The translations under genes and the position numbers were made by a program. A DNA stretch of 64,000 bases from positions 1,860,001-1,924,000 of the forward strand of contig OZ220477.1 of the NCBI GenBank assembly GCA_965116015.1, given 5' to 3'. How positions within the stretch are numbered: the first letter of the stretch is position 1; every line of letters begins with the position of its first letter. Below the pieces are notes generated by a model that had not been told where the DNA came from, did not search any database, and saw only the letters and a list, made by a program, of their open reading frames with translations. Positions 53,693 through 61,128 of this stretch are shown here, piece by piece. Source of the stretch: S5-327 sp965116015 (GTDB taxonomy: Bacteria > Chloroflexota > Dehalococcoidia > Lucifugimonadales > Australimonadaceae).

Positions 53693-54724
53693 ATGGCCAC
53701 AGCGCCACCCACCGTCGGCGACATCGGCGAAAACGCCCTCATCGAACGCATCCAGCGCCGCATCGCAACAGCCGCCATTCCCTCCCCCACAGGATTCAAC
53801 CTCCGCCTCGGCCCCGGCGACGACGCCGCCGCCTGGACCCTCAACCCCCCCTCCGCCGAAATCGCCTCCACCGACGCCATCGTCGAAGGCGTCCACTTCC
53901 GACGCGAAACATCCAACTGGAACGACATCGGCTGGAAAGCCTGCGCCTCCAACCTCAGCGACATCGCCGCAATGGGAGCCGAACCCCTCGCTGCCCTCAT
54001 AACCCTCGGCCTACCCCCACAACTCCCCCTCAGCGCCCTCGACGACCTCTACAGCGGCATTCTCGACGCCTGCGCCGCCTACCCAACCACCCCCATCGGA
54101 GGCGATATCGTCGCCTCACCCGTCCTCTTCATCGCAATCACAATCACCGGACGCCCCCACGGACAACCCCTCACACGCGCCGCCGCCAAACCCGGCGACG
54201 CCATCGCCGTCGCCGGACCACTCGGCGCATCCCGCGGCGGTCTCCTCCTCCTCGAATCCAGCCAACCCATCAACAACCACCACCGACGCCAACTCGCAAA
54301 CGCCCACCGCCGACCCCACCCCCAACTCGACGCCGCCCGCATCCTCCAAAACCACCGCGTCCGATGCGCAATGGACATCTCCGACGGCCTCGCCGCCGAC
54401 CTCCCCAAACTCGCCTCAGCCGCCGGCCTCGCCGCCCGCATCGACCCCGCCCGGATACCCCCTCACCCTGCCCTCATCGCCGAATTCGGCAACGAAGCCC
54501 TCCCCCTCGCCCTCGCCGGAGGCGAAGACTACCAACTACTCTTCACCGCCCCTCCCCCCGTCGCCCGCGCCATCCTCGCCCAACTCCCCGGCGCCGCCAT
54601 CATCGGCGAGATCGTCCACGGAGAGCCCGGCTCCGTAACCATCGCCAACCAGAACGAAACCCTCCTCTCGCTCGCCGCACCCATATGGGAGCACTTCCGC
54701 TCAAATAACCCCCCAACCCACTGA
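53693..54724 (+). CDS. thiL: Thiamine-monophosphate kinase
   Basis: Phosphorylates thiamine phosphate to thiamine diphosphate, the cofactor of dxs and ilvB in this window. AIR-synthase fold: LRLGPGDDAAAW (ATP/Mg), STDAIVEGVHFRRET, SDIAAMGAEPLAALITLGLP, GGDIVASP, and C-terminal DISDGLAADLPKLA and AGGEDYQLLF. It is 343 residues. ATG 53693 directly follows a GACAAT -10-like box. Its last 30 bases begin a repeat array. Confidence 0.93.
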   Translation: MATAPPTVGDIGENALIERIQRRIATAAIPSPTGFNLRLGPGDDAAAWTLNPPSAEIASTDAIVEGVHFRRETSNWNDIGWKACASNLSDIAAMGAEPLAALITLGLPPQLPLSALDDLYSGILDACAAYPTTPIGGDIVASPVLFIAITITGRPHGQPLTRAAAKPGDAIAVAGPLGASRGGLLLLESSQPINNHHRRQLANAHRRPHPQLDAARILQNHRVRCAMDISDGLAADLPKLASAAGLAARIDPARIPPHPALIAEFGNEALPLALAGGEDYQLLFTAPPPVARAILAQLPGAAIIGEIVHGEPGSVTIANQNETLLSLAAPIWEHFRSNNPPTH

Positions 54725-55341
54725 AGCCCCAGCCCACAGTCGATCGCCCCGTCCCCGTACAGGACATCTCCGCTCAAAAACCTCCCAGCCCCAATCGGAA
54801 CCTCCCCGCCTCCCGCACAAGAGCGCCTCCCGTAGAACAAACAACCGAAACCCAACTCACAGTCGAGCGCCCCGTCCCCGTACAGAACATCTCCGTTCAA
54901 AACAGAACCTCCCAGCCCAATCGGGAACCTCCCCGCCTCTGCAGAAGAGCGCCTCCCGTAGACTAAACAACTGAAACCCAACTCACAGTCGAGCGCCCCG
55001 TCCCCGTACAGGACATCTCCGTTCAAAAACCTCCCAGCCCCAATCGGAACCTCCCCGCCTCCCGCACAAGAGCGCCTCCCGTAGAACAAACAACCGAATC
55101 CCAACTCACAGTCGAGCGCCCCGTCCCCGTACAGGACATCTCCGTTCAAAAACCTCCCAGCCCCAATCGGAACCTCCCCGCCTCCGCACAAGAGCGCCTC
55201 CCGTAGAACAAACAACCGAATCCCAACTCACAGTCGAGCGCCCCGTCCCCGTACAGGACATCTCCGTTCAAAAACCTCCCAGTCCCAATCGGAACCTCCC
55301 CGCCTCCGCACAAGAGCGCTTCCCGTAAAATAGCTGAGCAC
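54691..55341. repeat. Five 123-bp repeats between thiL and tsaE
   Basis: catctccg-ttcaaaaacctcccag starts at 54765, 54888, 55014, 55137 and 55259 (periods 123, 126, 123, 122). This segment resembles the thiL gene end (cacttccgctcaaataacc at 54691). The later part of each unit, gcacaagagcgcctcccgta, matches the sequence directly ahead of tsaE (gagcgcttcccgtaaaatag). So each unit combines a thiL tail with a tsaE leader. No gene is seen. Confidence 0.88.
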
Positions 55342-55806
55342 ATGAAAATAGAATCCCGCAGCCCGCAAGAAACCCAAACGCTCGGACAACGCCTCGGAGA
55401 ACTAGCCCAGCCAGGCGACCTCCTCCTCCTGCGCGGAACCCTCGGCGCAGGCAAAACCACACTCACCCAAGGATTCGCCTGGGGAGCCGGAGCACGAGGC
55501 TACGCACACAGCCCCACCTTCATCCTCGTCAACAACTACCCAGGACGCATCCCCATCCACCACGTCGACCTCTACCGCATCAACGCCGACCTCGAAGCCC
55601 ACGACCTCGCCTTCGACGAAATGCTCGACCACGGCGCCGTCCTAGTCGAATGGCCCGAACGCGCCTCCCCCATCCTCCCCAGCGAACGCCTCAGCATAAC
55701 CCTCTCATTCAGCGACTCCCCCAACGCCCGAACCATCGAACTAACCCCCAACGGCGAGCGCTACGAAACCCTCATCCGCGCCCTCCAACCCCTCGTGTCC
55801 CCATGA
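55342..55806 (+). CDS. tsaE: tRNA t6A37 ATPase subunit TsaE
   Basis: P-loop ATPase that supports the TsaBD complex in making N6-threonylcarbamoyladenosine on tRNA. Walker A is LRGTLGAGKTTLTQGFA near residue 35, and YAHSPTFILVNNY and HVDLYRI follow as in the family. It is 154 residues. TAAAAT, about 10 bases before the ATG, could be a -10. Its stop overlaps the tsaB start (ATGA). Confidence 0.93.
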   Translation: MKIESRSPQETQTLGQRLGELAQPGDLLLLRGTLGAGKTTLTQGFAWGAGARGYAHSPTFILVNNYPGRIPIHHVDLYRINADLEAHDLAFDEMLDHGAVLVEWPERASPILPSERLSITLSFSDSPNARTIELTPNGERYETLIRALQPLVSP

Positions 55807-57215
55807 ACCCCCACCCCGCCGCGCCCGACAGCGCCCGCCCCCACCCCGCCGCGCCCGACAGCGCCCGCCCCCACCCCGCCGCGCCCGACAGCGCCCGCCC
55901 CCACCCCGCCGCGCCCGACAGCGCCCGCCCCCAACCCGCCGCGCCCGACAGCGCCCGCCCCCACCCCAACGCGCCCGACAGCGCCTGCCCCCACCCCAAC
56001 GCGCCCGTCGCCGCCTGTCCCCAACCCCCCGCCCCCGACAGCGCCCGCCCCCACCCCAGCGCGCCCGGCGCCGCCCGTCCCCAACCTGCCGCGTCCGACA
56101 GTGCCCGCCCCCACCCCAACGCGCCCGACAGCGCTCGCCCCCAACCCGCCGCACTTGGAAACGCCCACCCCCATCCCGCCGTACCCGGTGCCGCCCTCCC
56201 CCATCCCAACGCGCCCGACAACGCTCGTCCCCACCCCCCCGCCCCCGACAGCGCCCGCCCCCACCCCAACGCGCGCGTCGCCGCCTGTCCCCACCCCCCC
56301 GCCCCCGACAGCGCCCGCCCCCACCCCAACGCGCCCGGCGCCGCCCGTCCCCAACCTGCCGCGTCCGACAGTGCCCGCCCCCACCCCAACGCGCCCGACA
56401 GCGCCCGCCCCCACCCCAACGCACCCGGCGCCGCCCGCCCCCACCCCGCCGCGCCCGACAGCGCCCGCCCCCACCCCAACGCGCCCGACAATGACCTCCT
56501 CCTCCTCATCGACACTTCAACAAGCTTCGGAGCCGTCGCCCTCTGGCGCGACAACTCCCTCGTCCGCTCCCTCTCCTGGAGATCCCGCAACAACCACACC
56601 GCCGAACTCCTTCCTGCCATCGACGCCCTCCTCCGCGCCCACGCAGCCGACCCCGCAGCGCTCGCCGGCCTAATCGTCACCGTCGGCCCCGGCGGATTCA
56701 GCGCCGTCCGAACAGGACTCGGCGTCGCCAAAGGACTCGCCCTCGGCGGAGCGCTCCCCATCGTCGGAATCAGCTCCCTCGAAGCCTCCGCATACCCCTA
56801 CCGCAACGCAGCGGAGCGCATCTGCGCCGTACTCCCCGCTGGACGTGGAACCGTAGCCTGGGCCGCCTTCAGCGCCGCCCCAGACCACTGGCGCCCCCTC
56901 GCCCCCGAAACAGTCTCCCCGATCGAAGACCTCATCGACGCCCACACCCCCGAAACCCTCCTCTGCGGCGAGGCCGCCCCTCACATCAGCGCCGCCATCA
57001 ATGAACGACTCCAAAGCAACCCCCGTCCCATCGCCCCAACCCCCCCCCGCGTTGTCTCTACCAGCGCCCCCCTCGACCGAATCAACGGTGCAGGCAAACT
57101 TGGAGCCGACGCCCTCGCCTCCGGCCGCCGCGAACCCCCCGCCGCCATCGCCCCCCGCTACCTACGCCCTCCCCGCATAACCCCCTCCTCCAAAACAGCC
57201 CCAATCCTCCCCTAA
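55803..57215 (+). CDS. tsaB: TsaB with a 230-residue N-terminal decapeptide-repeat extension
   Basis: The t6A-complex pseudo-peptidase TsaB occupies residues 232-470: LLLLIDTSTSFGAVALWRDN, NNHTAELLPAIDALL, TVGPGGFSAVRTGLGVAKGLA. Before it come MN and then 22 units of 10 residues, mostly PHPAAPDSAR or PHPNAPDSAR, plus a partial unit. The ATG overlaps the tsaE stop, as expected for a tsaE-tsaB pair. In frame there is no ATG, GTG or TTG between the repeats and the TsaB domain, so the repeats must be translated or TsaB is not made. The extension should be disordered and is about as long as the enzyme domain. Confidence 0.85.
   Translation: MNPHPAAPDSARPHPAAPDSARPHPAAPDSARPHPAAPDSARPQPAAPDSARPHPNAPDSACPHPNAPVAACPQPPAPDSARPHPSAPGAARPQPAASDSARPHPNAPDSARPQPAALGNAHPHPAVPGAALPHPNAPDNARPHPPAPDSARPHPNARVAACPHPPAPDSARPHPNAPGAARPQPAASDSARPHPNAPDSARPHPNAPGAARPHPAAPDSARPHPNAPDNDLLLLIDTSTSFGAVALWRDNSLVRSLSWRSRNNHTAELLPAIDALLRAHAADPAALAGLIVTVGPGGFSAVRTGLGVAKGLALGGALPIVGISSLEASAYPYRNAAERICAVLPAGRGTVAWAAFSAAPDHWRPLAPETVSPIEDLIDAHTPETLLCGEAAPHISAAINERLQSNPRPIAPTPPRVVSTSAPLDRINGAGKLGADALASGRREPPAAIAPRYLRPPRITPSSKTAPILP
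55809..56495 (+). repeat. 30-bp in-frame tandem repeat inside tsaB
   Basis: Twenty-two 30-base units and one partial unit, based on cgcccccaccccgccgcgcc plus cgacagcgcc. The first four are almost identical; later ones vary (Ala/Asn/Pro/Ser at position 4, APDSA/APVAA/APGAA endings). All are multiples of three, with no stop. Confidence 0.95.
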
Positions 57216-57558
57216 CCCCCTCCTCCCTCAACGCGAAGAACGCGCGCAACCGCCGCCGTCCCGCCCTGCTCTCCGCCTCCTTGCACAACCTTCTCCCCCA
57301 AACAGCTCCCAATCCCCTCAACCCGCCTCCCTCAACGCGAAGAATGCGCGCAACCGCCGACGCCCCGCGCGCCTCCGCCTTCCCGCGCAACCTTCTCCCC
57401 TATCCCCCCCCCCCCCCCCCAACACCCCCCGTTTAGCGCCCCTCGACGCCTAACCGACGCCAAGCCGGCGAACCCCCTGTGATAACCTACGGAAACCGCA
57501 ACCCAACCAGCGCCTATCGTAAGTCGCCACCGTCCAATCAACCAGGAGCCCCAAACCT
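57216..57558 (+). repeat. Spacer with a copy of the tsaB tail and a 17-C run
   Basis: Sequence around the tsaB stop (57184-57260, including ctcaacgcgaagaacgcgcg) recurs at about 57290-57365 with small changes (period 104). A 17-base poly-C run lies at 57404-57420. The last 140 bases before ndk are unique and less C-rich, and should hold its promoter. No gene is seen. Confidence 0.75.
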
Positions 57559-58008
57559 ATGACCGAACGCACCCTCGTACTACTGAAACCCGACGCCGTT
57601 CAGCGCGGCCTCGTCGGACGCATCACCGCCCGCCTCGAAGACCGCGGCCTCGAAATCATCGCCCTCAAACTAATGCAAATGGACATGCCTCTAGCGCGCC
57701 GACACTACGCCGAGCACGTCCAGAAACCATTCTTCCCCGAAGTCGCCGCCTTCATCACCTCCGCCCCGCTCGTCGCTATGGTCGTCCAGGGACCCAACGC
57801 CGTCGACGTCGTCCGCGCCGCAATGGGCGCCACAAACCCCCGCGACGCCGCCCCAGGCTCCATCCGCGGCGACCTCGCCCTCGACATCGCCAAAAACCTC
57901 ATCCACGGCTCCGACTCCCCCGAAGCAGCCGACCGGGAGATTCCCATCTTCTTCACACCCCCCGAACTCCACGACTACGAGCGCGCAATCTCCCCCTGGA
58001 TCCACTAA
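57559..58008 (+). CDS. ndk: Nucleoside diphosphate kinase
   Basis: Equilibrates nucleoside di- and triphosphates through a phospho-histidine. MTERTLVLLKPDAVQRGLVGRI is the family start, NPRDAAPGSIRGD follows, and the catalytic His is in NLIHGSDSPEAADREI near residue 118. It is 149 residues. ATG 57559 has AGGAG upstream. It converges on rsfS. Confidence 0.96.
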   Translation: MTERTLVLLKPDAVQRGLVGRITARLEDRGLEIIALKLMQMDMPLARRHYAEHVQKPFFPEVAAFITSAPLVAMVVQGPNAVDVVRAAMGATNPRDAAPGSIRGDLALDIAKNLIHGSDSPEAADREIPIFFTPPELHDYERAISPWIH

Positions 58009-58115
58009 ACCCCACGACCTCCCGCCCCTCCCCCAACCGGAGCCCCCTCTACAACCCGCCCGAATCCCAGCCCCCACAGCCACGAGCACGAAATCCCCCC
58101 GGATTCACTGAACCC
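58009..58115. repeat. Decayed copy of the ndk tail at the rsfS end
   Basis: The ndk end (57970-58011: cacgactacgagcgcg, then ctggatccactaaaccc) is matched at 58075-58115 by cacagccacgagcacg and cggattcactgaaccc. The copy contains the rsfS stop codon (58105-58107), so both convergent gene ends lie in one unit, as in the recO-JAMM array. Confidence 0.7.
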
Positions 58116-58467
58116 GCACCAGCTCCTTCCCAGCGCGCCACACCTGCTCCAGCCGGTAAAAATCCCGCTGCTCCTCGCTGAACACGTGAACCACCAGATC
58201 CCCGAAATCGAGCAGCGCCCAGCCCGATTCCGACGTCCCCTCCCTATGGTGCAACCCAAGCCCCGCCTTCTCCACCGCATCCGTCAGATCGTCCGCAACC
58301 GCCCGAAGCTGCCGCTCGCTCCCCGCGCTCAGCACAACCATATAGTCAGTGAACCCCGACACCCCTCGAACATCGAGCAGAACGATATTCGACGCCTGCT
58401 TGTCAGACGCAACATCGACCGCCCTCCGGGCGGCGCTCCCCGCGTCGCCCCTGTTCTCAATCGTCAT
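58105..58467 (-). CDS. rsfS: Ribosomal silencing factor RsfS
   Basis: Binds ribosomal protein uL14 and blocks subunit joining in starvation. Family blocks: ASNIVLLDVRGVSGFTDYMVV, SERQLRAVADDL, GWALLDFGDLVVHVFSEEQRDFYRLE. It is 120 residues from ATG 58467; a TTG at 58476 would add three. The ends of rsfS and ndk converge. Confidence 0.93.
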   Translation of the reverse strand: MTIENRGDAGSAARRAVDVASDKQASNIVLLDVRGVSGFTDYMVVLSAGSERQLRAVADDLTDAVEKAGLGLHHREGTSESGWALLDFGDLVVHVFSEEQRDFYRLEQVWRAGKELVRVQ

Positions 58468-58752
58468 CGTGCGCAAGTATAGAGCGCCGCCCTCCCGGCG
58501 CGCCCCCTCCCTCTCCGTCCCCTAGCCCCCGCCGCCCCGCGCAGAAGCGAAGCTCCCCCGCGTCATTCGCCCCTTCCCCCTTGCGCCCCGCTCCCCTACC
58601 ATAGACCCTTGGCGCGAGCCCCCGACCTCCTACCCCCCCCCCCCCCCCAATCGATACCACGCCTGACTGTTACAGAATGTTACGAAATGTTACGTCCCCA
58701 GCGAAAAACCGAAGAGGAGCGCTAGCCCTCCAGAAACCCCGCCCCCCCAGAT
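58468..58752. promoter_or_regulatory. Divergent spacer with three phased TGTTAC boxes
   Basis: TGTTAC occurs at 58668, 58678 and 58688, exactly 10 bases (one helical turn) apart, in the only AT-rich patch of the rsfS-mnmA spacer. A 16-C run (58633-58648) lies just upstream. Phased half-sites like this suit a transcription-factor operator; the mnmA ATG is 60 bases downstream. Confidence 0.4.
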
Positions 58753-59880
58753 ATGACATCCCCAACCCGCAAACCCCGAGCCGTCGTCGCAATGTCCGGA
58801 GGCGTCGACTCATCCGTCGCCGCCTGCATCCTCGCCCACGACTACGACATCGTAGGCGTAACAATGCGCCTCTGGTCAACCGACCACAACGAAACCTCCC
58901 CCAACCAACAGGGCTGCTGCTCCATCGACGACATCGAAGACGCCCGCCGCGTCTGCCGAACCCTCAACATCCCCCACTACGTCCTCGACGCCCGCACCGA
59001 ATTCCGCGCCCACGTCATCGACTACTTCCTCTCCGAGTACCGCAACGGACGAACCCCTCACCCCTGCATCGCCTGCAACGACCGCATCAAATTCAACTTC
59101 CTCCTCCGCCGCGCCGCAATGATGAACGCCGACTACATCGCAACCGGACACTACGCCCGCATCGAACAAAACCCGCGCGGCGAAATGCTCCTCCGCAAAG
59201 GCGCCGACCCCCGGAAAGACCAGTCCTACGTCCTGTTCGGCCTCGACCAGCAGCAGCTGCGGCGCATCCTCCTCCCCGTCGGCTCCCGCTCGAAAGACGC
59301 AATCCGAAACATCGCCCGCTGCGCCGGCCTCCACCTCGCCGACAAACCCGATAGCCAGGAGATCTGCTTTATCCCGGGCGGCGACTATCGCCAGTTCATA
59401 AACCAGGAACCCACAAACCACGAATCCCAACCCGTCCCCGGACCCATCCTCGACCCCTCCGGCAGAGTCGTCGGCTCTCACCCCGGCGTCGAATTCTTCA
59501 CCGTCGGACAGCGCAAAGGCATCGGCGTCTCCCCGCGCCAACTAGGCCTCCCCGAAGGCTCCAAACTCTACGTCACCCGCGTCAACGCCGCCGAGCGCGC
59601 CATAACCGTCGGCCCAGCCAGCGAACTCCTCGCCCGCAACGTCCTCGTCCGCGACGTCCACTACATCTCCGGAGAGCCCCCGCCCGCCCCCGTCCGCGTC
59701 GACGCCAAAGTACGCTACAACGCCCCCCCCGCTCCCGCGGAACTCCTCCCCGCATCCCCGCGCGCCACGCTCCGGTTCCACGAACCCCAGCGCGCCATAT
59801 CCCCCGGCCAGGCGGCCGTCTTCTACCAGAACGACCGCGTGCTTGGCGGCGGCTACATCGACGGCCCAGCCGCCCCCTGA
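58753..59880 (+). CDS. mnmA: tRNA-specific 2-thiouridylase MnmA
   Basis: Adds sulfur to U34 of Lys, Glu and Gln tRNAs. PP-loop AMSGGVDSSVAACIL (about 12-26), catalytic cysteines in PCIACNDRIKF and DSQEICFIPGGDYRQF, and a C-terminal beta-barrel domain with GQRKGIGVS. It is 375 residues. The rnhB frame begins inside its last 38 bases. Confidence 0.95.
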   Translation: MTSPTRKPRAVVAMSGGVDSSVAACILAHDYDIVGVTMRLWSTDHNETSPNQQGCCSIDDIEDARRVCRTLNIPHYVLDARTEFRAHVIDYFLSEYRNGRTPHPCIACNDRIKFNFLLRRAAMMNADYIATGHYARIEQNPRGEMLLRKGADPRKDQSYVLFGLDQQQLRRILLPVGSRSKDAIRNIARCAGLHLADKPDSQEICFIPGGDYRQFINQEPTNHESQPVPGPILDPSGRVVGSHPGVEFFTVGQRKGIGVSPRQLGLPEGSKLYVTRVNAAERAITVGPASELLARNVLVRDVHYISGEPPPAPVRVDAKVRYNAPPAPAELLPASPRATLRFHEPQRAISPGQAAVFYQNDRVLGGGYIDGPAAP

Positions 59881-60619
59881 GGAGAACGCAACGAATACTC
59901 TCCTGCTCCCCTCTCAGCAAGAAGAGCAACGCCTCCGCAAAGCCGGCTACCGGCGCATCGCAGGAATCGACGAAGTCGGACGCGGACCCATCGCCGGACC
60001 CGTCGTCGCCGGCGCCGTCATCCTCCCCAACCTCGACGCCGTCGCCCACAACGACCTCTCCCTCCTCCGCGACAGCAAAACCCTATCCCCGCGCCAGATC
60101 GAACGCGCCGACCGCCTCGTCCGCGAGATCGCCATCGCCGTCGCCGTCGGCGAAGTCGGAAACCAACAGATCGACCGCATCGGCATCGCCCCCGCCGTGC
60201 GCAAAGCAATGCGCCGCGCCCTCGAACAACTCGCACCCTCACCCGACCACCTGCTCGTCGACGCGTTCCCCCTCGACTGGCGACGCACGCCCTGCGCCGC
60301 AATCATCAAAGGCGACGCCCGCTGCGCCGCCATAGCCGCGGCCTCAATCGTCGCCAAAGCCCACCGCGACGCCGCAATGCGACGCCTCAGCAAACGATAC
60401 CCCGGCTACGGATTCGCATCCCACAAGGGATACGCCTCCGCAGAACACCTCGCCGCTGCCGCCCTCCTCGGACCCTCCCCCGCGCACCGGCTCAGCTTCT
60501 CCCCCTTCAGACCCACACTGTTCGAATCCGATGCCTCGCGCGCAGCCCCGTCGGGCAGAAGCCCCGTCGGACAGAAAGGACAGAAGGAAACCCCAAATGA
60601 CTCCCTCCCAAGTCAATAG
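59843..60619 (+). CDS. rnhB: Ribonuclease HII
   Basis: Removes ribonucleotides and RNA from RNA-DNA hybrids. The acidic catalytic residues are in GIDEVGRGPIAGPVVAGAV (D-E), DSKTLSP and LVDAFPLDW; SIVAKAHRDAAM is also typical. The start is uncertain: TTG 59843 lies within mnmA; the only alternatives before the conserved region are non-standard codons, although GAGGAG at 59880-59885 would suit an ACG near 59894. The C-terminal 35 residues are a non-conserved tail overlapping yraN. Confidence 0.92.
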   Translation: MAAATSTAQPPPEENATNTLLLPSQQEEQRLRKAGYRRIAGIDEVGRGPIAGPVVAGAVILPNLDAVAHNDLSLLRDSKTLSPRQIERADRLVREIAIAVAVGEVGNQQIDRIGIAPAVRKAMRRALEQLAPSPDHLLVDAFPLDWRRTPCAAIIKGDARCAAIAAASIVAKAHRDAAMRRLSKRYPGYGFASHKGYASAEHLAAAALLGPSPAHRLSFSPFRPTLFESDASRAAPSGRSPVGQKGQKETPNDSLPSQ

Positions 60620-61112
60620 CCCCGCCCGTAGCCCTCTCCGCCTCAAAGAAAACCCTCCCCCTGCGGGCGAGCCGATTCCCGCAGACGCCCCTGCGGACTC
60701 GCTCTGCCCGGCGCCCGCGCCTCGACGCCGCACCCCTCCCGCGCCCACACGCCCCGAGCATAGCCCTGTCGGCGTCCGCGGCGAGCGCATCGCCGCCCGC
60801 TACCTCCGCGACCGCGGCCTTGCCCTCGAAGACCGGAACTACCGCGCCCGATCCGGCGAAATCGACCTCATCGCCCGCGACCGCGACCAATTCGTCTTCG
60901 TCGAAGTCAAAACGCGCCGGAGCGCCGCTTTCGGATCCCCCGAAGAAGCGGTCACCCCACGAAAACAGAACCGGCTCGTCCAAACAGCCCAGGAGTACCT
61001 CAAAGAGCGCAGACTCGAAAACTGCGAATGGCGCATCGACGTCGTCGCCATCACCCTTGCCTCGAACGCTCCCCCTCACGTCGTCCACATCCGCTCCGCC
61101 GTTGAGCAATGA
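60597..61112 (+). CDS. YraN/UPF0102 family endonuclease-like protein
   Basis: A Holliday-junction-resolvase-like fold with nuclease residues in RNYRARSGEIDLIARD and FVFVEVKTRR (E...D...ExK). The conserved part is the last 115 residues; about 55 residues of Pro-rich sequence precede it, longer than in most members. ATG 60597 follows AAGGAA and overlaps the end of rnhB by 23 bases; rnhB-yraN is a common pair. The exact cellular role of the family is not settled. Confidence 0.88.
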   Translation: MTPSQVNSPARSPLRLKENPPPAGEPIPADAPADSLCPAPAPRRRTPPAPTRPEHSPVGVRGERIAARYLRDRGLALEDRNYRARSGEIDLIARDRDQFVFVEVKTRRSAAFGSPEEAVTPRKQNRLVQTAQEYLKERRLENCEWRIDVVAITLASNAPPHVVHIRSAVEQ

Positions 61113-61128
61113 GCAATGACCGCCCCGC

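Noticed and set aside
54529..55215. Minus-strand open frame with a 41-residue repeat over the thiL-tsaE array
   Set aside because: The 123-bp unit is a multiple of three, so the frame stays open by chance; units of 126 and 122 bases break or shift it, it runs antisense into thiL, and no ribosome-binding site is seen.
49685..55341. CRISPR array
   Set aside because: The repeats are contiguous long units without unique spacers of constant length and there are no cas genes.
56480..56500. A separate TsaB start after the repeats
   Set aside because: The nearby aATGACC is in a different frame; the TsaB frame has no ATG, GTG or TTG between the repeats and LLLLIDTS.
55741..56761. Minus-strand Gly/Ala/Trp-rich repeat proteins opposite tsaB
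   Set aside because: They are the complement of the 30-bp repeat; all frames are open there, but only the + frame joins a recognisable domain.
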